A stretch of 64,000 nucleotides of DNA from Agrobacterium tumefaciens (lineage in GTDB: Bacteria > Pseudomonadota > Alphaproteobacteria > Rhizobiales > Rhizobiaceae): NCBI RefSeq assembly GCF_013337285.1, contig NZ_SUPW01000003.1, positions 496,001 through 560,000 of the forward strand. Reading direction: 5' to 3'. Positions 1-8,856 of this stretch are shown here, piece by piece. Positions within the stretch are counted from its first letter, which is position 1; every line of letters begins with the position of its first letter. The translations under genes were made by a program, and so were the position numbers. The notes below the pieces were generated by a model. That model did no database searches, had not been told where the DNA came from, and saw nothing but the letters and a program-made list of their open reading frames with translations.

Positions 1-24
1 AAGCGTAATTGTCTTCCAGTTCAT
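1..24 (-). CDS. Start of a probable amino-acid ABC substrate-binding protein (cut by window edge)
   Basis: Only eight codons are visible, reading MNWKTITL on the minus strand, with ATG at 24-22. A good ribosome binding site, AGGGAG, lies a few bases upstream. The start sits 92 bases downstream of the stop of the polar amino-acid ABC ATPase and points the same way. The neighbouring operon has two permeases and an ATPase but no binding protein, so this is where the missing periplasmic component would be expected. The identity is inferred from context, because the fragment is too short to recognise. Confidence 0.45.
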
Positions 25-116
25 TTCAGTTCTCCCTGTTATTATAGAGGTTGGGTTGGTAATTCAGTCCGGAGCGGATTTTTTGCGAAACCGCTCATAT
101 TTGTCGCCATCTCGCC

Positions 117-884
117 CTAGTGCCTGAGATCAGCGAGAAAACGCTGGGCACGGGGGTGTTGCGGATTTTTGAAAAACTCGTCCGGCTTGGCCGTTTCGAT
201 GATGCGCCCGGCATCGATGAACCAGATGCGGTCAGCCACTTCACGGGCAAAGCCCATTTCATGGGTGACACACAGCATAGTCATGCCTTCGGCGGCGAGG
301 CTCTTCATGACGGCGAGCACCTCACCTACCATTTCCGGGTCGAGAGCGGAGGTCGGTTCGTCGAACAACATGACCGGCGGCTCCATGGCGAGCGCCCGCG
401 CAATGGCGACGCGCTGCTGCTGGCCGCCAGAGAGCTGGGCCGGGTAAGAGCTGGCCTTGTCGGCCAGGCCGACACGATCAAGAAGCTTCAGCGCCTTTTC
501 ATGGGCGACAGCAGGAGCAACGCCCTTCACCCGGATAGGCGACATCGAGACATTCTCCACCACCGAAAGATGCGGGAAGAGGTTGAAGCTCTGGAAGACG
601 AAACCCACCCGGCTGCGCAGCGCATTCAACTCCTTTGCGCGCATTTGTGCGTGGATGTTCCTGCCATCCAGCGTGATCGAGCCGCTGCTGATCTCCTCCA
701 GACGGTTGATCGTGCGGATGAGGGTGGACTTTCCGGAGCCCGATGGCCCGCAGATGACCACGACCTCGCCACGGGTGACGTTTTCGTTGACATCCTTGAG
801 CACCTGATAATCGCCGTAGCTTTTGCAGACCTGCGAAAGCGTGATGGTGTAGGCGTCCTGAGAGGCGGAAACTGGCGCGGTCAT
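117..884 (-). CDS. Polar amino-acid ABC transporter ATPase (GlnQ/HisP family)
   Basis: This 255-residue ATPase powers import of a polar amino acid or opine-like compound from the cytoplasmic face of the inner membrane. Walker [10 protein letters not shown] is at about residues 46-54, the signature LSGGQQQR at about 151-158, Walker B VMLFDEP at about 171-177, and the switch region reads VTHEMGFA. Length and motifs match the GlnQ family. Its start overlaps the stop of the upstream permease by 4 bases, so the genes are translationally coupled in the order SDR, permease, permease, ATPase, then the binding protein at the window edge. The substrate cannot be read from the sequence. Confidence 0.93.
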   Translation of the reverse strand: MTAPVSASQDAYTITLSQVCKSYGDYQVLKDVNENVTRGEVVVICGPSGSGKSTLIRTINRLEEISSGSITLDGRNIHAQMRAKELNALRSRVGFVFQSFNLFPHLSVVENVSMSPIRVKGVAPAVAHEKALKLLDRVGLADKASSYPAQLSGGQQQRVAIARALAMEPPVMLFDEPTSALDPEMVGEVLAVMKSLAAEGMTMLCVTHEMGFAREVADRIWFIDAGRIIETAKPDEFFKNPQHPRAQRFLADLRH

Positions 885-1639
885 AGCTGCTCCGTAACGA
901 TATTGGCGGGGGCCGGTGCGTCTGCCGCAAGCTTGCCGCGCGGGCCGGCCCGCCGGCGGGCTATACGCCGCTCGAGAAGATTGGCGACATGGGTGAGCGA
1001 CCAGCAGATGATGTAATAAACCAGCGCCAGAATGAGGAAGACCTGGAAAGGCTGGGTCAGGAGCTGGTTATTCACCTGGTTTGCCGCAAAGGTCAGATCC
1101 GGCACATTGATGACGTAGCCGAGGGTCGTATCCTTGATGGTGGACACGAATGTAGAAATGAGGCTCGGGATCATGTTGTAGAGCGCCTGCGGCAGGATGA
1201 TGTAACGCATCGCGCTGAAATATCCGTGCCCCAGCGCCCGCGCCGCATCCATCTGCCCGGCCCCAAGCGATACGATGCCGGCGCGTACGACCTCGCTCAT
1301 GAAAGCGCCCTGATAGATGACCAGCGTTGCCAGCATGGTGACGAAGCTCGGCACATCCGCCCCGGTCCATAGCGGAACGAGAAAATAGCTCCAGAGGATG
1401 AGCATCAGCAGCGGCACGCCACGGGTGAAATACACCACGGCGGTGACCGGCCAGCGCAGCAGCCGCCATTTCGACAGCCGTGCCAGCGCCATCAGGATGC
1501 TGACGGGAAAGGCGAACGCGATGCTGAGCGCCGACAGGATAAGCGTGTTGGCAAGGCCGCCCAGCGGCCCGTTGGGATATTGGCCAATCAGGAGAAGCAA
1601 CCAATAATCCTGCACGATTGCGATCATGTCGTGGATCAT
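881..1639 (-). CDS. Polar amino-acid ABC transporter permease (HisM/GlnP family)
   Basis: This is a 252-residue inner-membrane permease with several hydrophobic helices. The EAA loop that contacts the ATPase is recognisable around [20 protein letters not shown], typical of the HisMQ group. It overlaps its neighbours by 4 bases on both sides. Translation could begin at the first ATG (MIHDMIA) or at M5 (MIAIVQ); the first gives the 4-base overlap and was kept. With the next permease it should form the heterodimeric membrane core of the amino-acid importer. Confidence 0.92.
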   Translation of the reverse strand: MIHDMIAIVQDYWLLLLIGQYPNGPLGGLANTLILSALSIAFAFPVSILMALARLSKWRLLRWPVTAVVYFTRGVPLLMLILWSYFLVPLWTGADVPSFVTMLATLVIYQGAFMSEVVRAGIVSLGAGQMDAARALGHGYFSAMRYIILPQALYNMIPSLISTFVSTIKDTTLGYVINVPDLTFAANQVNNQLLTQPFQVFLILALVYYIICWSLTHVANLLERRIARRRAGPRGKLAADAPAPANIVTEQL

Positions 1640-2343
1640 GCCCGCGCCCTCCGCAGTGGATCGGCACGCATGGAGATATAGGCTCCAAGACCCATGATCA
1701 GCAGCGAGAAGAACAGATAAAGCACTGTCGCGACCAGGTAGACCTCAAACGTCCGGAAACTCAGATTTTCGACTTCCTTGACCGCATGGGTGAGTTCGGG
1801 TGCCCCGATCAGAACCCCGAGACTGCTGTTCTTGAACAGCGAGGTGCTGTGGTTGATCAGCGGCGGCAGCGCGTTGCGAACGCCCTGCGGCATGATGACG
1901 AAACGCATGGCCGAGACATAGCTGTGACCGAGCGCACGCGCCGCTTCCATCTGGCCGGGATTGATGGAACGCACGCCGGAGCGCAAATCTTCACTGAAAT
2001 AGGCAGCCTGACAGAGGCCGAGGCCAATGATGGCGAAGATCGATTCCGCATTGTGGCTGGACAGCCAGTTCGCCAGCCCGCTTGGCAGCAGTGTGAAAAC
2101 GCCGAAATACCAGAGCATCAGCTGCACCAGCGTCGGAACGTTACGGTGATAGGAAACATAGGCCGCCACCAGCGGATCACCGAAGCGGAAAGGTGACAGG
2201 CGAATGGCAAGCAGCACGATGGCCAGCGACATGGCAAGCAGCCACGAGCCGGCATAGATGATGAACGTCATCTGGATGCCATGCAAAAGCATCGAGACAT
2301 AGTCCGCATTGTTCAGAATTGCCCAGAGGTCAAAACCGCTCAC
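1636..2343 (-). CDS. Polar amino-acid ABC transporter permease (HisQ/GlnP family)
   Basis: This is a 235-residue integral membrane protein of the HisMQ permease family. The EAA-type loop SGVRSINPGQMEAARALG is clear, and the N-terminus (MSGFDLWAILNNADY) is typical of these permeases. Its start overlaps the stop of the upstream SDR by 4 bases, and its stop overlaps the start of the second permease, so the SDR and transporter genes appear to be one transcription unit. It is the partner of the permease that follows. The ligand is unknown. Confidence 0.92.
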   Translation of the reverse strand: MSGFDLWAILNNADYVSMLLHGIQMTFIIYAGSWLLAMSLAIVLLAIRLSPFRFGDPLVAAYVSYHRNVPTLVQLMLWYFGVFTLLPSGLANWLSSHNAESIFAIIGLGLCQAAYFSEDLRSGVRSINPGQMEAARALGHSYVSAMRFVIMPQGVRNALPPLINHSTSLFKNSSLGVLIGAPELTHAVKEVENLSFRTFEVYLVATVLYLFFSLLIMGLGAYISMRADPLRRARA

Positions 2344-3143
2344 GCGACTTTTCCTCCGGCTCCGCCCGCCGCGGCCTGATTTTCAGCCGGCCTATTTTCA
2401 ACCGTCTGGGGCTTGGCCGTCTGCAGCCCGCCCATGACCTGAAGCGTCGGGGTGATTTCCATATGGCCGATATTCATGGCCACGGGTGCGGCAATGGCGA
2501 AGGCGATCGCATCGGCGATATCGGACGCCTGCGGCAGCTCAAAACCATCGATGAAGCGCTCGCGAATGCTCGGATCATTGCCGTGCACATGCGTAAATAT
2601 GTCGGTTGCAACGCGGCCGGGGCAAATTTCCGTCACCCGCACACGTTTGCCGAAAGCATCGATGCGCAGCTGGTTGGACAACATCGCCACGCCCGCCTTG
2701 CTGGCGTGATAGATGGAGTTGCCGCCGAAATTATAATTGCCGGCAATGGAAGAGATGTTGATGACGTGGCCGCGATCGCGCGTCACCATACCCGGCACCA
2801 CCATGCGGCACAGATGCAGCACCGCGCGCAGGTTGACGTCGATCAGGAGATCGATATCGCTTTCATCCGCTTCCAGAAACTTCTTCGGACGATCTACACC
2901 GGCATTGTTCACGAGAACATCGAACGCGACCTCGCTGGTGAGTTTTGCAAGAGCCGGCCGGTCAGTCACATCGATGACATGCGCGAAGCAACCCGTGCGC
3001 TTCGCTAATTGCTTCAGCGCGTCCGCACTTCTGGCAACCGCATGGACTTCCAGCCCCTCACGGCAAAGCCGCTCGACGACGGCTGCGCCAATCCCGGAAG
3101 ATGCGCCGGTCACGAGTGCGGTCTTGTAGTCTGAGAATGGCAT
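2340..3143 (-). CDS. Short-chain dehydrogenase/reductase
   Basis: This is a 267-residue classical SDR, an NAD(P)-dependent alcohol or keto reductase. The cofactor motif TGASSGIG lies at about residues 12-20, NNAG in the middle, and the catalytic pair in IYHASKAG, preceded by the active-site serine of NISSIAG. It is the first gene of the amino-acid ABC transporter unit and overlaps the first permease by 4 bases, which suggests it acts on the imported compound or a product. A 182-base gap separates it from the 2-hydroxyacid dehydrogenase upstream, so it may have its own promoter. The C-terminal 20 residues are alanine- and glycine-rich and look non-catalytic. The substrate is unknown. Confidence 0.88.
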   Translation of the reverse strand: MPFSDYKTALVTGASSGIGAAVVERLCREGLEVHAVARSADALKQLAKRTGCFAHVIDVTDRPALAKLTSEVAFDVLVNNAGVDRPKKFLEADESDIDLLIDVNLRAVLHLCRMVVPGMVTRDRGHVINISSIAGNYNFGGNSIYHASKAGVAMLSNQLRIDAFGKRVRVTEICPGRVATDIFTHVHGNDPSIRERFIDGFELPQASDIADAIAFAIAAPVAMNIGHMEITPTLQVMGGLQTAKPQTVENRPAENQAAAGGAGGKVA

Positions 3144-3325
3144 GTTTGTCCCCTATCGTTGACCAAACATTAGTGAAGCTTTCATCGCTTGCCTAAGACC
3201 GATTTTTTTTGGAGTAATAAGCAACTTGTATGGATGACGGATGCGAGCGCTACTTTCGACGCTGCATCAGTCCCGCCGGCGAAAAAGCACAACCGCGCCG
3301 TCACCGCCCGAACCGGCGAAATCAC

Positions 3326-4261
3326 CTAAACGACCGGCGTCGGCAAGTCTCTCCCCGCAAAATGCGCGTCCAGATTGGCGAGAACCAACGCGCCCATTTC
3401 CAGCCGTGTCTCATGGGTGGCGGCGCCGATATGCGGCGCGAGGACCACATTGCGCATGCCGAAGAGTGCCTCGGGAACCTGCGGTTCGTTCTCGAAGACA
3501 TCGAGTGCCGCACCTTTCAGCCCACCCCCCATGAGAATATCGACAAGCGCCTTTTCATCGACAAGCGACCCTCTGGCGACATTGACGAGAACCCCGTCCG
3601 GCCCAAGGGCCTCCAGCACCTCTCGGTTGATGGCGTGTTTCGTCTCCGGCGTCGCCGCAGCCGCGACAATCAGGACGTCGCAGGCACTCGCAAGCGATAC
3701 CGCCGTCGAATGATATTCATAAGCCACATCCTGTTTTTGCCGACTGAAATAAGAAATTTCCGTATTAAAGGCTTCCAGCCGCGCGGCGATGGCCCGGCCT
3801 ATGCGGCCGAGCCCGTAAATGCCGTAACGCCGCCGCGAGGCCTTGTTGCCGAGCGGCATCTCGCCTCTTTTCCATGCGCCGGAGCGGACATGGTGATCGG
3901 CGCTGACGAGTTGGCGTAGCAGCATGACGGAGAGGCCGATAGCGAGATCGGCAACATCTTCGGTCAACACATCCGGCGTGTTCGTTACCCTGAAACCACG
4001 TGCGCGGGCCTGATCGAGATCGACCTTGTCGAAGCCGACACCGTTTATCGCGACGATTTCAAGAGCCGGCAGGCAGGCGGCGAGTTCAGGGGCAACGCCG
4101 ATATGGCCGCCGGTGACGACAGCCTTTATCGACGCCGCCTCCGCCTGCAAAAACGCCTGCTTGTCGGATATTTCGTGCCAGCGATGGACCCGGAAACGCT
4201 TTTGCAGCTCCGCCTCGATTTGCGGCTGGAGCGGATAGGTTTGCAGAAGATCGGGCTTCAT
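3326..4261 (-). CDS. D-2-hydroxyacid dehydrogenase (glyoxylate/hydroxypyruvate reductase-like)
   Basis: This 311-residue NAD(P)-dependent enzyme of the D-isomer 2-hydroxyacid family interconverts a 2-oxoacid and its D-2-hydroxyacid. The nucleotide fold shows YGLGRIGRA near residues 148-156. The catalytic Arg is in NVARGSLVD, the Glu in FENEPQV and the His in LAPHIGAAT, so all three catalytic residues are present. It lies 9 bases downstream of another SDR in a run of genes for hydroxy-acid metabolism, including DenD-like and RraA-like proteins and the TctABC transporter. Hydroxypyruvate or glyoxylate reduction is a reasonable guess, but the substrate is not proven by sequence. Confidence 0.9.
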   Translation of the reverse strand: MKPDLLQTYPLQPQIEAELQKRFRVHRWHEISDKQAFLQAEAASIKAVVTGGHIGVAPELAACLPALEIVAINGVGFDKVDLDQARARGFRVTNTPDVLTEDVADLAIGLSVMLLRQLVSADHHVRSGAWKRGEMPLGNKASRRRYGIYGLGRIGRAIAARLEAFNTEISYFSRQKQDVAYEYHSTAVSLASACDVLIVAAAATPETKHAINREVLEALGPDGVLVNVARGSLVDEKALVDILMGGGLKGAALDVFENEPQVPEALFGMRNVVLAPHIGAATHETRLEMGALVLANLDAHFAGRDLPTPVV

Positions 4262-4270
4262 ACGCGCTCC

Positions 4271-5026
4271 TTACCCGCGACCGACGAAAGGCATGCCGCT
4301 CGCCATCACGGTCATGGTCAGCACATTCGCCTCCAGCGGCAGCGAGGCCATATGCACCACGGCTCTGGCGACAATGCCGGCATCGATGGTCGGCTCAATG
4401 GCGGTGCTGCCATCAGCCTGCAGCACGCCGGTGGCCATGGCGCGGGTCATCTCAGTGCTGGCGTTGCCTATATCGATCTGCCCGCAGGCGATGTTGAACG
4501 CCCGACCGTCCAGAGCGGCCGACTTTGTAAGACCGGTAATCGCATGTTTGGTCGCGGTATAAGGCGCGGACCGCGGCCGCGGCGTGGTGGCCGAAATCGA
4601 GCCATTATTGATGATGCGCCCGCCCTGTGGCGACTGCGCCTTCATCTGACGAAACGCCGCCTGCGTGCAGAGGAAAGCGCCGGTGAGGTTCGCTCCCACC
4701 ACGGCATTCCAGGTTTCGAACGGTACATCTTCGATATGGACCGCCGGCGCCGACATGCCGGCATTGTTGACGAGAAGGTCAAGACGGCCAAAACGCCCGA
4801 TGACATCGGCAAACAGCTGTTCGACATCGGCCGGAACGGAAATATCAGCCGCGACGGCCAGAACACGGTCTCCATGCTCTCGCCATTCGGCAGCGGCGGC
4901 ATCGAGAACCTCCCGTCGCCGACCCGTGATCGCGACAGTGTATCCCTCTCCCAGAAGGGCTGAGGCAATCGCCTTGCCGACGCCTGTTCCTCCGCCCGTG
5001 ACGAGCGCGATCTTTGCCTTAGTCAT
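4271..5026 (-). CDS. Short-chain dehydrogenase/reductase (FabG-like)
   Basis: This is a 251-residue classical [11 protein letters not shown] at about residues 10-17 binds the cofactor, NNAG is present, and the catalytic Ser, Tyr and Lys lie in NGSISATTP and PYTATKHA. Its start overlaps the stop of the DenD-type gene by 4 bases, and its stop is 9 bases from the 2-hydroxyacid dehydrogenase start, so all three look co-transcribed. The likely role is an oxidation or reduction step in the same hydroxy-acid pathway. Annotation as 3-oxoacyl-ACP reductase would be over-precise, since this context does not suggest fatty-acid synthesis. Confidence 0.88.
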   Translation of the reverse strand: MTKAKIALVTGGGTGVGKAIASALLGEGYTVAITGRRREVLDAAAAEWREHGDRVLAVAADISVPADVEQLFADVIGRFGRLDLLVNNAGMSAPAVHIEDVPFETWNAVVGANLTGAFLCTQAAFRQMKAQSPQGGRIINNGSISATTPRPRSAPYTATKHAITGLTKSAALDGRAFNIACGQIDIGNASTEMTRAMATGVLQADGSTAIEPTIDAGIVARAVVHMASLPLEANVLTMTVMASGMPFVGRG

Positions 5027-6009
5027 AATGCTTTCCCCTCCAGCTCATCCTCCACATGCGCCTGAATGATTTCGGCAAAGGACGTTTCCGCCCGGAAGCC
5101 GAGCGACAAAGCAAGCTGCGGATCATAATCCTCCGCCCAGCCGTCGACGATCCGGATGATCCGCTCATCGGGAATACGCTTGATAAGCGCCACAGCCTTT
5201 TCCCCGGCAAAGGCACGCAGAGCCTCGATCTCGTCGGCCACCGTGGCCGAAAGCCCTGGCATGATGAGATTGCGGCGAACGCCAAGCCCGGAGAGGTCGA
5301 CGGTTGCGGCACGAAGTAGGAAGGCGACGGCCGAGCGCGGGCTGGCGAACCAGTGCCGTACGGTATCGGCAACGGGCAGCACCGCTTCCTGACCTACCAG
5401 CGGTTCGCGCAGGATATTGGAGAAGAAGCCGGAAGCCGCCGCATTCGGTTTGCCGGGGCGGATGCAGATGGTGGGCAGGCGGATGCTGACGCCATCAAAG
5501 AAACCACGACGACTATAGTCTGAAAGCAATAGCTCCACGATCGCCTTTTGTGTGCCGTAGCTGGTCAGCGGAGCCGTCAGGAACTCATCACCGATCACTT
5601 TGGGGAAAGGCGAGCCGAACACGGCGAGCGACGAGCAGAACACCACGCGCGGCCGATATCCGTCCTTCTGATGTTCCAGACGAATGGCTTCGAACAGCGA
5701 GCGTCCGCCATCGAGGTTGATGCGATAACCTTTCTCGAAATCGGCCTCCGCTTCGCCCGAAACCACGGCGGCGAGGTTGAAGATCACATCCGGTCGCTTG
5801 GCGATCAGCTTTTCGGCTACGCCGGCATTTGACAGATCACTGCGCTCAATGGTCACCGTGCCGCCGAAGCCTTTCGGTGCAACCGGCTCGAAAACATCTG
5901 TCAGCGTCATTTCGGTGATCTTCTCACCACCAAGCATTCCGTCCGCAGCAAGGCGCTGCGTCAATTTGCGGCCGATCATTCCCGCCGCGCCGATTATCAG
6001 AATATGCAT
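5023..6009 (-). CDS. denD: NAD-dependent epimerase/dehydratase family protein, D-erythronate dehydrogenase (DenD) type
   Basis: This is a 328-residue extended-SDR protein. It opens with [16 protein letters not shown] (GxxGxxG nucleotide site) and has the catalytic Tyr/Lys in TSYGTQKAI. Landmarks I associate with DenD are [20 protein letters not shown] and [15 protein letters not shown]. In that family the enzyme oxidises D-erythronate to 2-oxo-tetronate. The frame is open 57 bases further upstream, but the ATG at 6009 was chosen because AAGGTGAG precedes it closely and the fold begins immediately. No OtnK/OtnC-type kinase or decarboxylase is next to it; an RraA-like protein and the 2-hydroxyacid dehydrogenase are instead, so the pathway may differ from the described one. 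Confidence 0.8.
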   Translation of the reverse strand: MHILIIGAAGMIGRKLTQRLAADGMLGGEKITEMTLTDVFEPVAPKGFGGTVTIERSDLSNAGVAEKLIAKRPDVIFNLAAVVSGEAEADFEKGYRINLDGGRSLFEAIRLEHQKDGYRPRVVFCSSLAVFGSPFPKVIGDEFLTAPLTSYGTQKAIVELLLSDYSRRGFFDGVSIRLPTICIRPGKPNAAASGFFSNILREPLVGQEAVLPVADTVRHWFASPRSAVAFLLRAATVDLSGLGVRRNLIMPGLSATVADEIEALRAFAGEKAVALIKRIPDERIIRIVDGWAEDYDPQLALSLGFRAETSFAEIIQAHVEDELEGKAL

Positions 6010-6052
6010 TATCTCACCTTTGCTTGGCCGGCGGTGCCGGCTCGATTGATTG

Positions 6053-7564
6053 TCAGTCGTCGTCACCCTGAAACACCACCTCGCGACGGCGCATGATCGC
6101 CGGCATCGCCATCATGATGACGACAATGGCGGACAAAGCGAGCAGGGTGGCGCTGATCGGATGGGTGATGAATGTCGCAAAACTGCCCTGCGAGATCAGC
6201 AACCCAAGGCGCATGTTCTGTTCCAGAAGCGGACCGAGCACGAAACCCAGCACCAGAGGTGCCGGCTCGCAGCCGATCTTGCGCAGAAAGAAGCCGACGA
6301 TGCCGAAGACCGCGCAGAACAGGACATCGACGACGCTGTAGGACAGGCCATAGGCTCCGATGGCGCAGAACATCAAAATGGCGGGGCACAAAAAGCGGTA
6401 GGGAATACCGAGAAGGCGAACCCAGATGCCGATCAGCGGCAGGTTCAACACCAGGAGCAGCAGATTGCCGACCCACATGCTGGCGATCAGCCCCCAGAAG
6501 AGATCGGGCCGCGACTGCATGACTTCAGGTCCCGGCGTGATGCCCTGGATCATCATTGCCCCAACCATCAGCGCCATCAATCCATTCGCGGGAATGCCGA
6601 GCGTCAGAAGCGGAATGAAGGAAGTCTGCGCGCCGGCATTATTGGCGCTTTCCGGCCCCGCCAGCCCTTCGATCGCGCCCTTGCCGAAACGGGAGGGATC
6701 CTTGGCGATCTTGCGCTCCAGCGCGTAGCTGGCGAAAGAACTCATGATCGCCCCGCCGCCGGGCAGCACGCCAAGGAAGGAGCCGAGCGCTGTGCCGCGC
6801 AACACGGCCGGAAAGGCCTGTTTGAAATCCTGCCGGGTCGGCATCAGCGATCCGGTCTTTGCTGCCCCTGCATCACGCTCCACGCCCTGCTGAAGGTTGA
6901 AGAGAATTTCGCTGACGCCGAGCAGCCCGATGGCCAGCACGACGAAGTCGATGCCGTCGAACAGTTCCGCCATGCCGAAGGTAAACCGTTGCTCCCCGGA
7001 TGTCGGATCGATGCCAACGAGGCTGAGCGCAATACCGAAGGCGACCATGCCGACCGCCTTGATCGGCGATCCGCTCGACAGGAAGACGGCAAATAGCAGC
7101 CCGAAGATCACCAGACTGAAATAATCGGCCGGCCCGAAGGCAAGCGCAACGGCCGAAAGCGGCTTTGCGACAACCACGATCAAGACAGTCGCCACTGTGC
7201 CGGCAAAAAACGAGCCGAGCGCCGCCGTGGCCAGCGCCACACCCGCCCTGCCTTGGCGCGCCATGGCATAACCATCGATGCAGGTAACGACGGACGAGGA
7301 TTCGCCCGGCAGATTGACGAGGATCGCCGTGGTCGAGCCGCCATATTGCGCGCCATAAAAAATGCCCGCGAGCATGATCAGCGCCGCCGTATCCGGCATC
7401 GTATAGGTGATCGGCAAAAGCAGCGCGACGGTGGCGGAAGGGCCGATGCCCGGCAGGATGCCGATCATCGTACCAAGCGTGACACCCAGCAGGCAGTAGA
7501 AAAGGTTTACCGGCGTGACGGCCACACCGAACCCGAGGATGATATTGGAAAAAAGATCAGTCAT
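6053..7564 (-). CDS. tctA: Tripartite tricarboxylate transporter large membrane subunit TctA
   Basis: This is a 503-residue, very hydrophobic protein with about 12 membrane segments. It carries glycine/proline-rich motifs typical of TctA, such as GILPGIGPSATVALLLP near residues 38-54 and GVLPGGGAIMSSF later. It transports a carboxylate delivered by the periplasmic protein TctC, driven by an ion gradient. Its start overlaps the stop of tctB by 4 bases, and the DenD gene follows 43 bases after its stop. The companion enzymes point to a hydroxy acid or aldonic acid as substrate, by inference. Confidence 0.93.
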   Translation of the reverse strand: MTDLFSNIILGFGVAVTPVNLFYCLLGVTLGTMIGILPGIGPSATVALLLPITYTMPDTAALIMLAGIFYGAQYGGSTTAILVNLPGESSSVVTCIDGYAMARQGRAGVALATAALGSFFAGTVATVLIVVVAKPLSAVALAFGPADYFSLVIFGLLFAVFLSSGSPIKAVGMVAFGIALSLVGIDPTSGEQRFTFGMAELFDGIDFVVLAIGLLGVSEILFNLQQGVERDAGAAKTGSLMPTRQDFKQAFPAVLRGTALGSFLGVLPGGGAIMSSFASYALERKIAKDPSRFGKGAIEGLAGPESANNAGAQTSFIPLLTLGIPANGLMALMVGAMMIQGITPGPEVMQSRPDLFWGLIASMWVGNLLLLVLNLPLIGIWVRLLGIPYRFLCPAILMFCAIGAYGLSYSVVDVLFCAVFGIVGFFLRKIGCEPAPLVLGFVLGPLLEQNMRLGLLISQGSFATFITHPISATLLALSAIVVIMMAMPAIMRRREVVFQGDDD

Positions 7565-8013
7565 GGCAGCAGCGGTATCCTCTGTCCGAGGCCGACAACG
7601 AAAATGAGGATGCAGGCGAGGATGAGCACTGCGGAAAGCAGCAGGACCTCAACCGGCCTGATCCTGCCATAGGCGATGCAGGCGAGCACGATCAGCACGA
7701 AGGCAGCGGCAATGAAGCCCAATGGCTCGATCAGCAGCGCGAAACCGGCAATGCCGGCCACCGCCAGAAACGGGCGTATTTTCGGCGCCACCCACGCTTC
7801 GGACGGTGTCTTTCCCAGCAAATCCTGCAAAAGCAGTACGATGCCCAGCGCGAACATTAATCCCGCGATGACCGTCGGCATATAGCCCGGACCAGGCTGG
7901 AAATTGGTGCCCATGCTCAGCGGCCGCGCACCATAATAAAGCCCGGCGGCGGCAACCAGAAAGAAAGCCCCGGACAGAATATTCGCAGTCAGTTTCGAGC
8001 CGTGTTCGGCCAT
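7561..8013 (-). CDS. tctB: Tripartite tricarboxylate transporter small membrane subunit TctB
   Basis: This is a 150-residue membrane protein with four predicted hydrophobic helices, the usual size and layout of TctB. The sequence ITANILSGAFFLVAAAG and the central PGPGYMPTVIAG are typical. It is coupled to tctA by a 4-base overlap and lies 73 bases after the RraA-like gene. Primary sequence of TctB proteins is weakly conserved, so the call rests mainly on size, helices and the adjoining TctA. Confidence 0.87.
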   Translation of the reverse strand: MAEHGSKLTANILSGAFFLVAAAGLYYGARPLSMGTNFQPGPGYMPTVIAGLMFALGIVLLLQDLLGKTPSEAWVAPKIRPFLAVAGIAGFALLIEPLGFIAAAFVLIVLACIAYGRIRPVEVLLLSAVLILACILIFVVGLGQRIPLLP

Positions 8014-8086
8014 GATTATCTCCCCTCCTCATCGAGGAATACGCCGCGCCTCCCAACACGGCGTATTCACATGTCGAAACACTGGC

Positions 8087-8755
8087 TCAATCGGCCCAGA
8101 CACATCCCTTCGAACGCATCATTTCGTAGCGATCCTCGATATCCATCCTGCCCTGACGGTGCAGTTCCATCATGTGGTTCTCGTGGTCGTCGCGCTCCCG
8201 GCAAGCCTTGACGAGTTTCGGGATATCGTTCTCGCGAACGACGACAACGCCGTCATCATCGCCGCAGACGATATCGCCGGGGCTGATCAGTTCGCCGCCC
8301 ACCACAACCGGATGGTTGATGGTGCCGAGCGTGTCCTTGGAGGTGCCCTTCATGCAAAGCCCGAGAGAAAACACCGGGAAACCGATCTCGCGCAGCCCCT
8401 TGCCGTCACGCACGGCGGCGCTGACCACAAAGCCGACAATGCCTTTACCGATGCAGGCGGCAGCCAGCACATCGCCAAAGCCGCCCTGATTGGGATTGTC
8501 ACCGCCGTCAATGACAAGCACATCGCCGGGCTTTGCGAGATTGATGGCTTCGAAAATCATCAGATTGTCGCCGATATGGCATTTCGCGGTGATCGCAGGA
8601 CCGCAGATTTTCAGGCCCGGCTTGATCGGCTTGATGCGATAATCGAGCGCGCCAAGCTTGCCCTGCGCCTCATGAATGGTGGCGGGGCTGAACTTGCTGA
8701 TCGCCTCGATATCGGCTTTGGAAGGGCGCTGGAAATTGCGGATGACATGGGCCAT
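8087..8755 (-). CDS. RraA-family protein (HMG/CHA aldolase or oxaloacetate decarboxylase type)
   Basis: This is a 222-residue protein of the RraA/4-carboxy-4-hydroxy-2-oxoadipate aldolase superfamily. Family landmarks are the phosphate or substrate loop GGFGDVLAAACIGKGIVGFV, the R-D pair in AAVRDGKGL, and GDIVCGDDDGVVVV, which coordinates the metal region. Such enzymes cleave or decarboxylate 2-oxo-hydroxy acids, while RraA itself regulates RNase E. Placement between tctC and tctB in a hydroxy-acid cluster favours the enzymatic role. Translation from 8797 would add 14 unlikely residues; the ATG at 8755 was chosen because AAAGGAA lies just upstream and MAHVIRNF starts the fold. Confidence 0.85.
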   Translation of the reverse strand: MAHVIRNFQRPSKADIEAISKFSPATIHEAQGKLGALDYRIKPIKPGLKICGPAITAKCHIGDNLMIFEAINLAKPGDVLVIDGGDNPNQGGFGDVLAAACIGKGIVGFVVSAAVRDGKGLREIGFPVFSLGLCMKGTSKDTLGTINHPVVVGGELISPGDIVCGDDDGVVVVRENDIPKLVKACRERDDHENHMMELHRQGRMDIEDRYEMMRSKGCVWAD

Positions 8756-8787
8756 TGGCCGGGTTCCTTTCAACAGTGGGTCGTACC

Positions 8788-8806
8788 TGGGCCACACGCA
8801 GGCCCA
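8788..8806 (-). other. Small stem-loop between tctC and the RraA-like gene
   Basis: TGGGCC and GGCCCA pair around a 7-base loop within the roughly 100-base gap after the tctC stop. There is no T-run, so it is unlikely to be a strong terminator. A role in lowering read-through or stabilising the tctC message would fit a binding-protein gene that needs more product than its membrane partners. Confidence 0.35.
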
Positions 8807-8856
8807 AGCGTCATTTTGGTTAGGGTGAGAGAAACGGTCGGGTCCTTGCCGGCCGC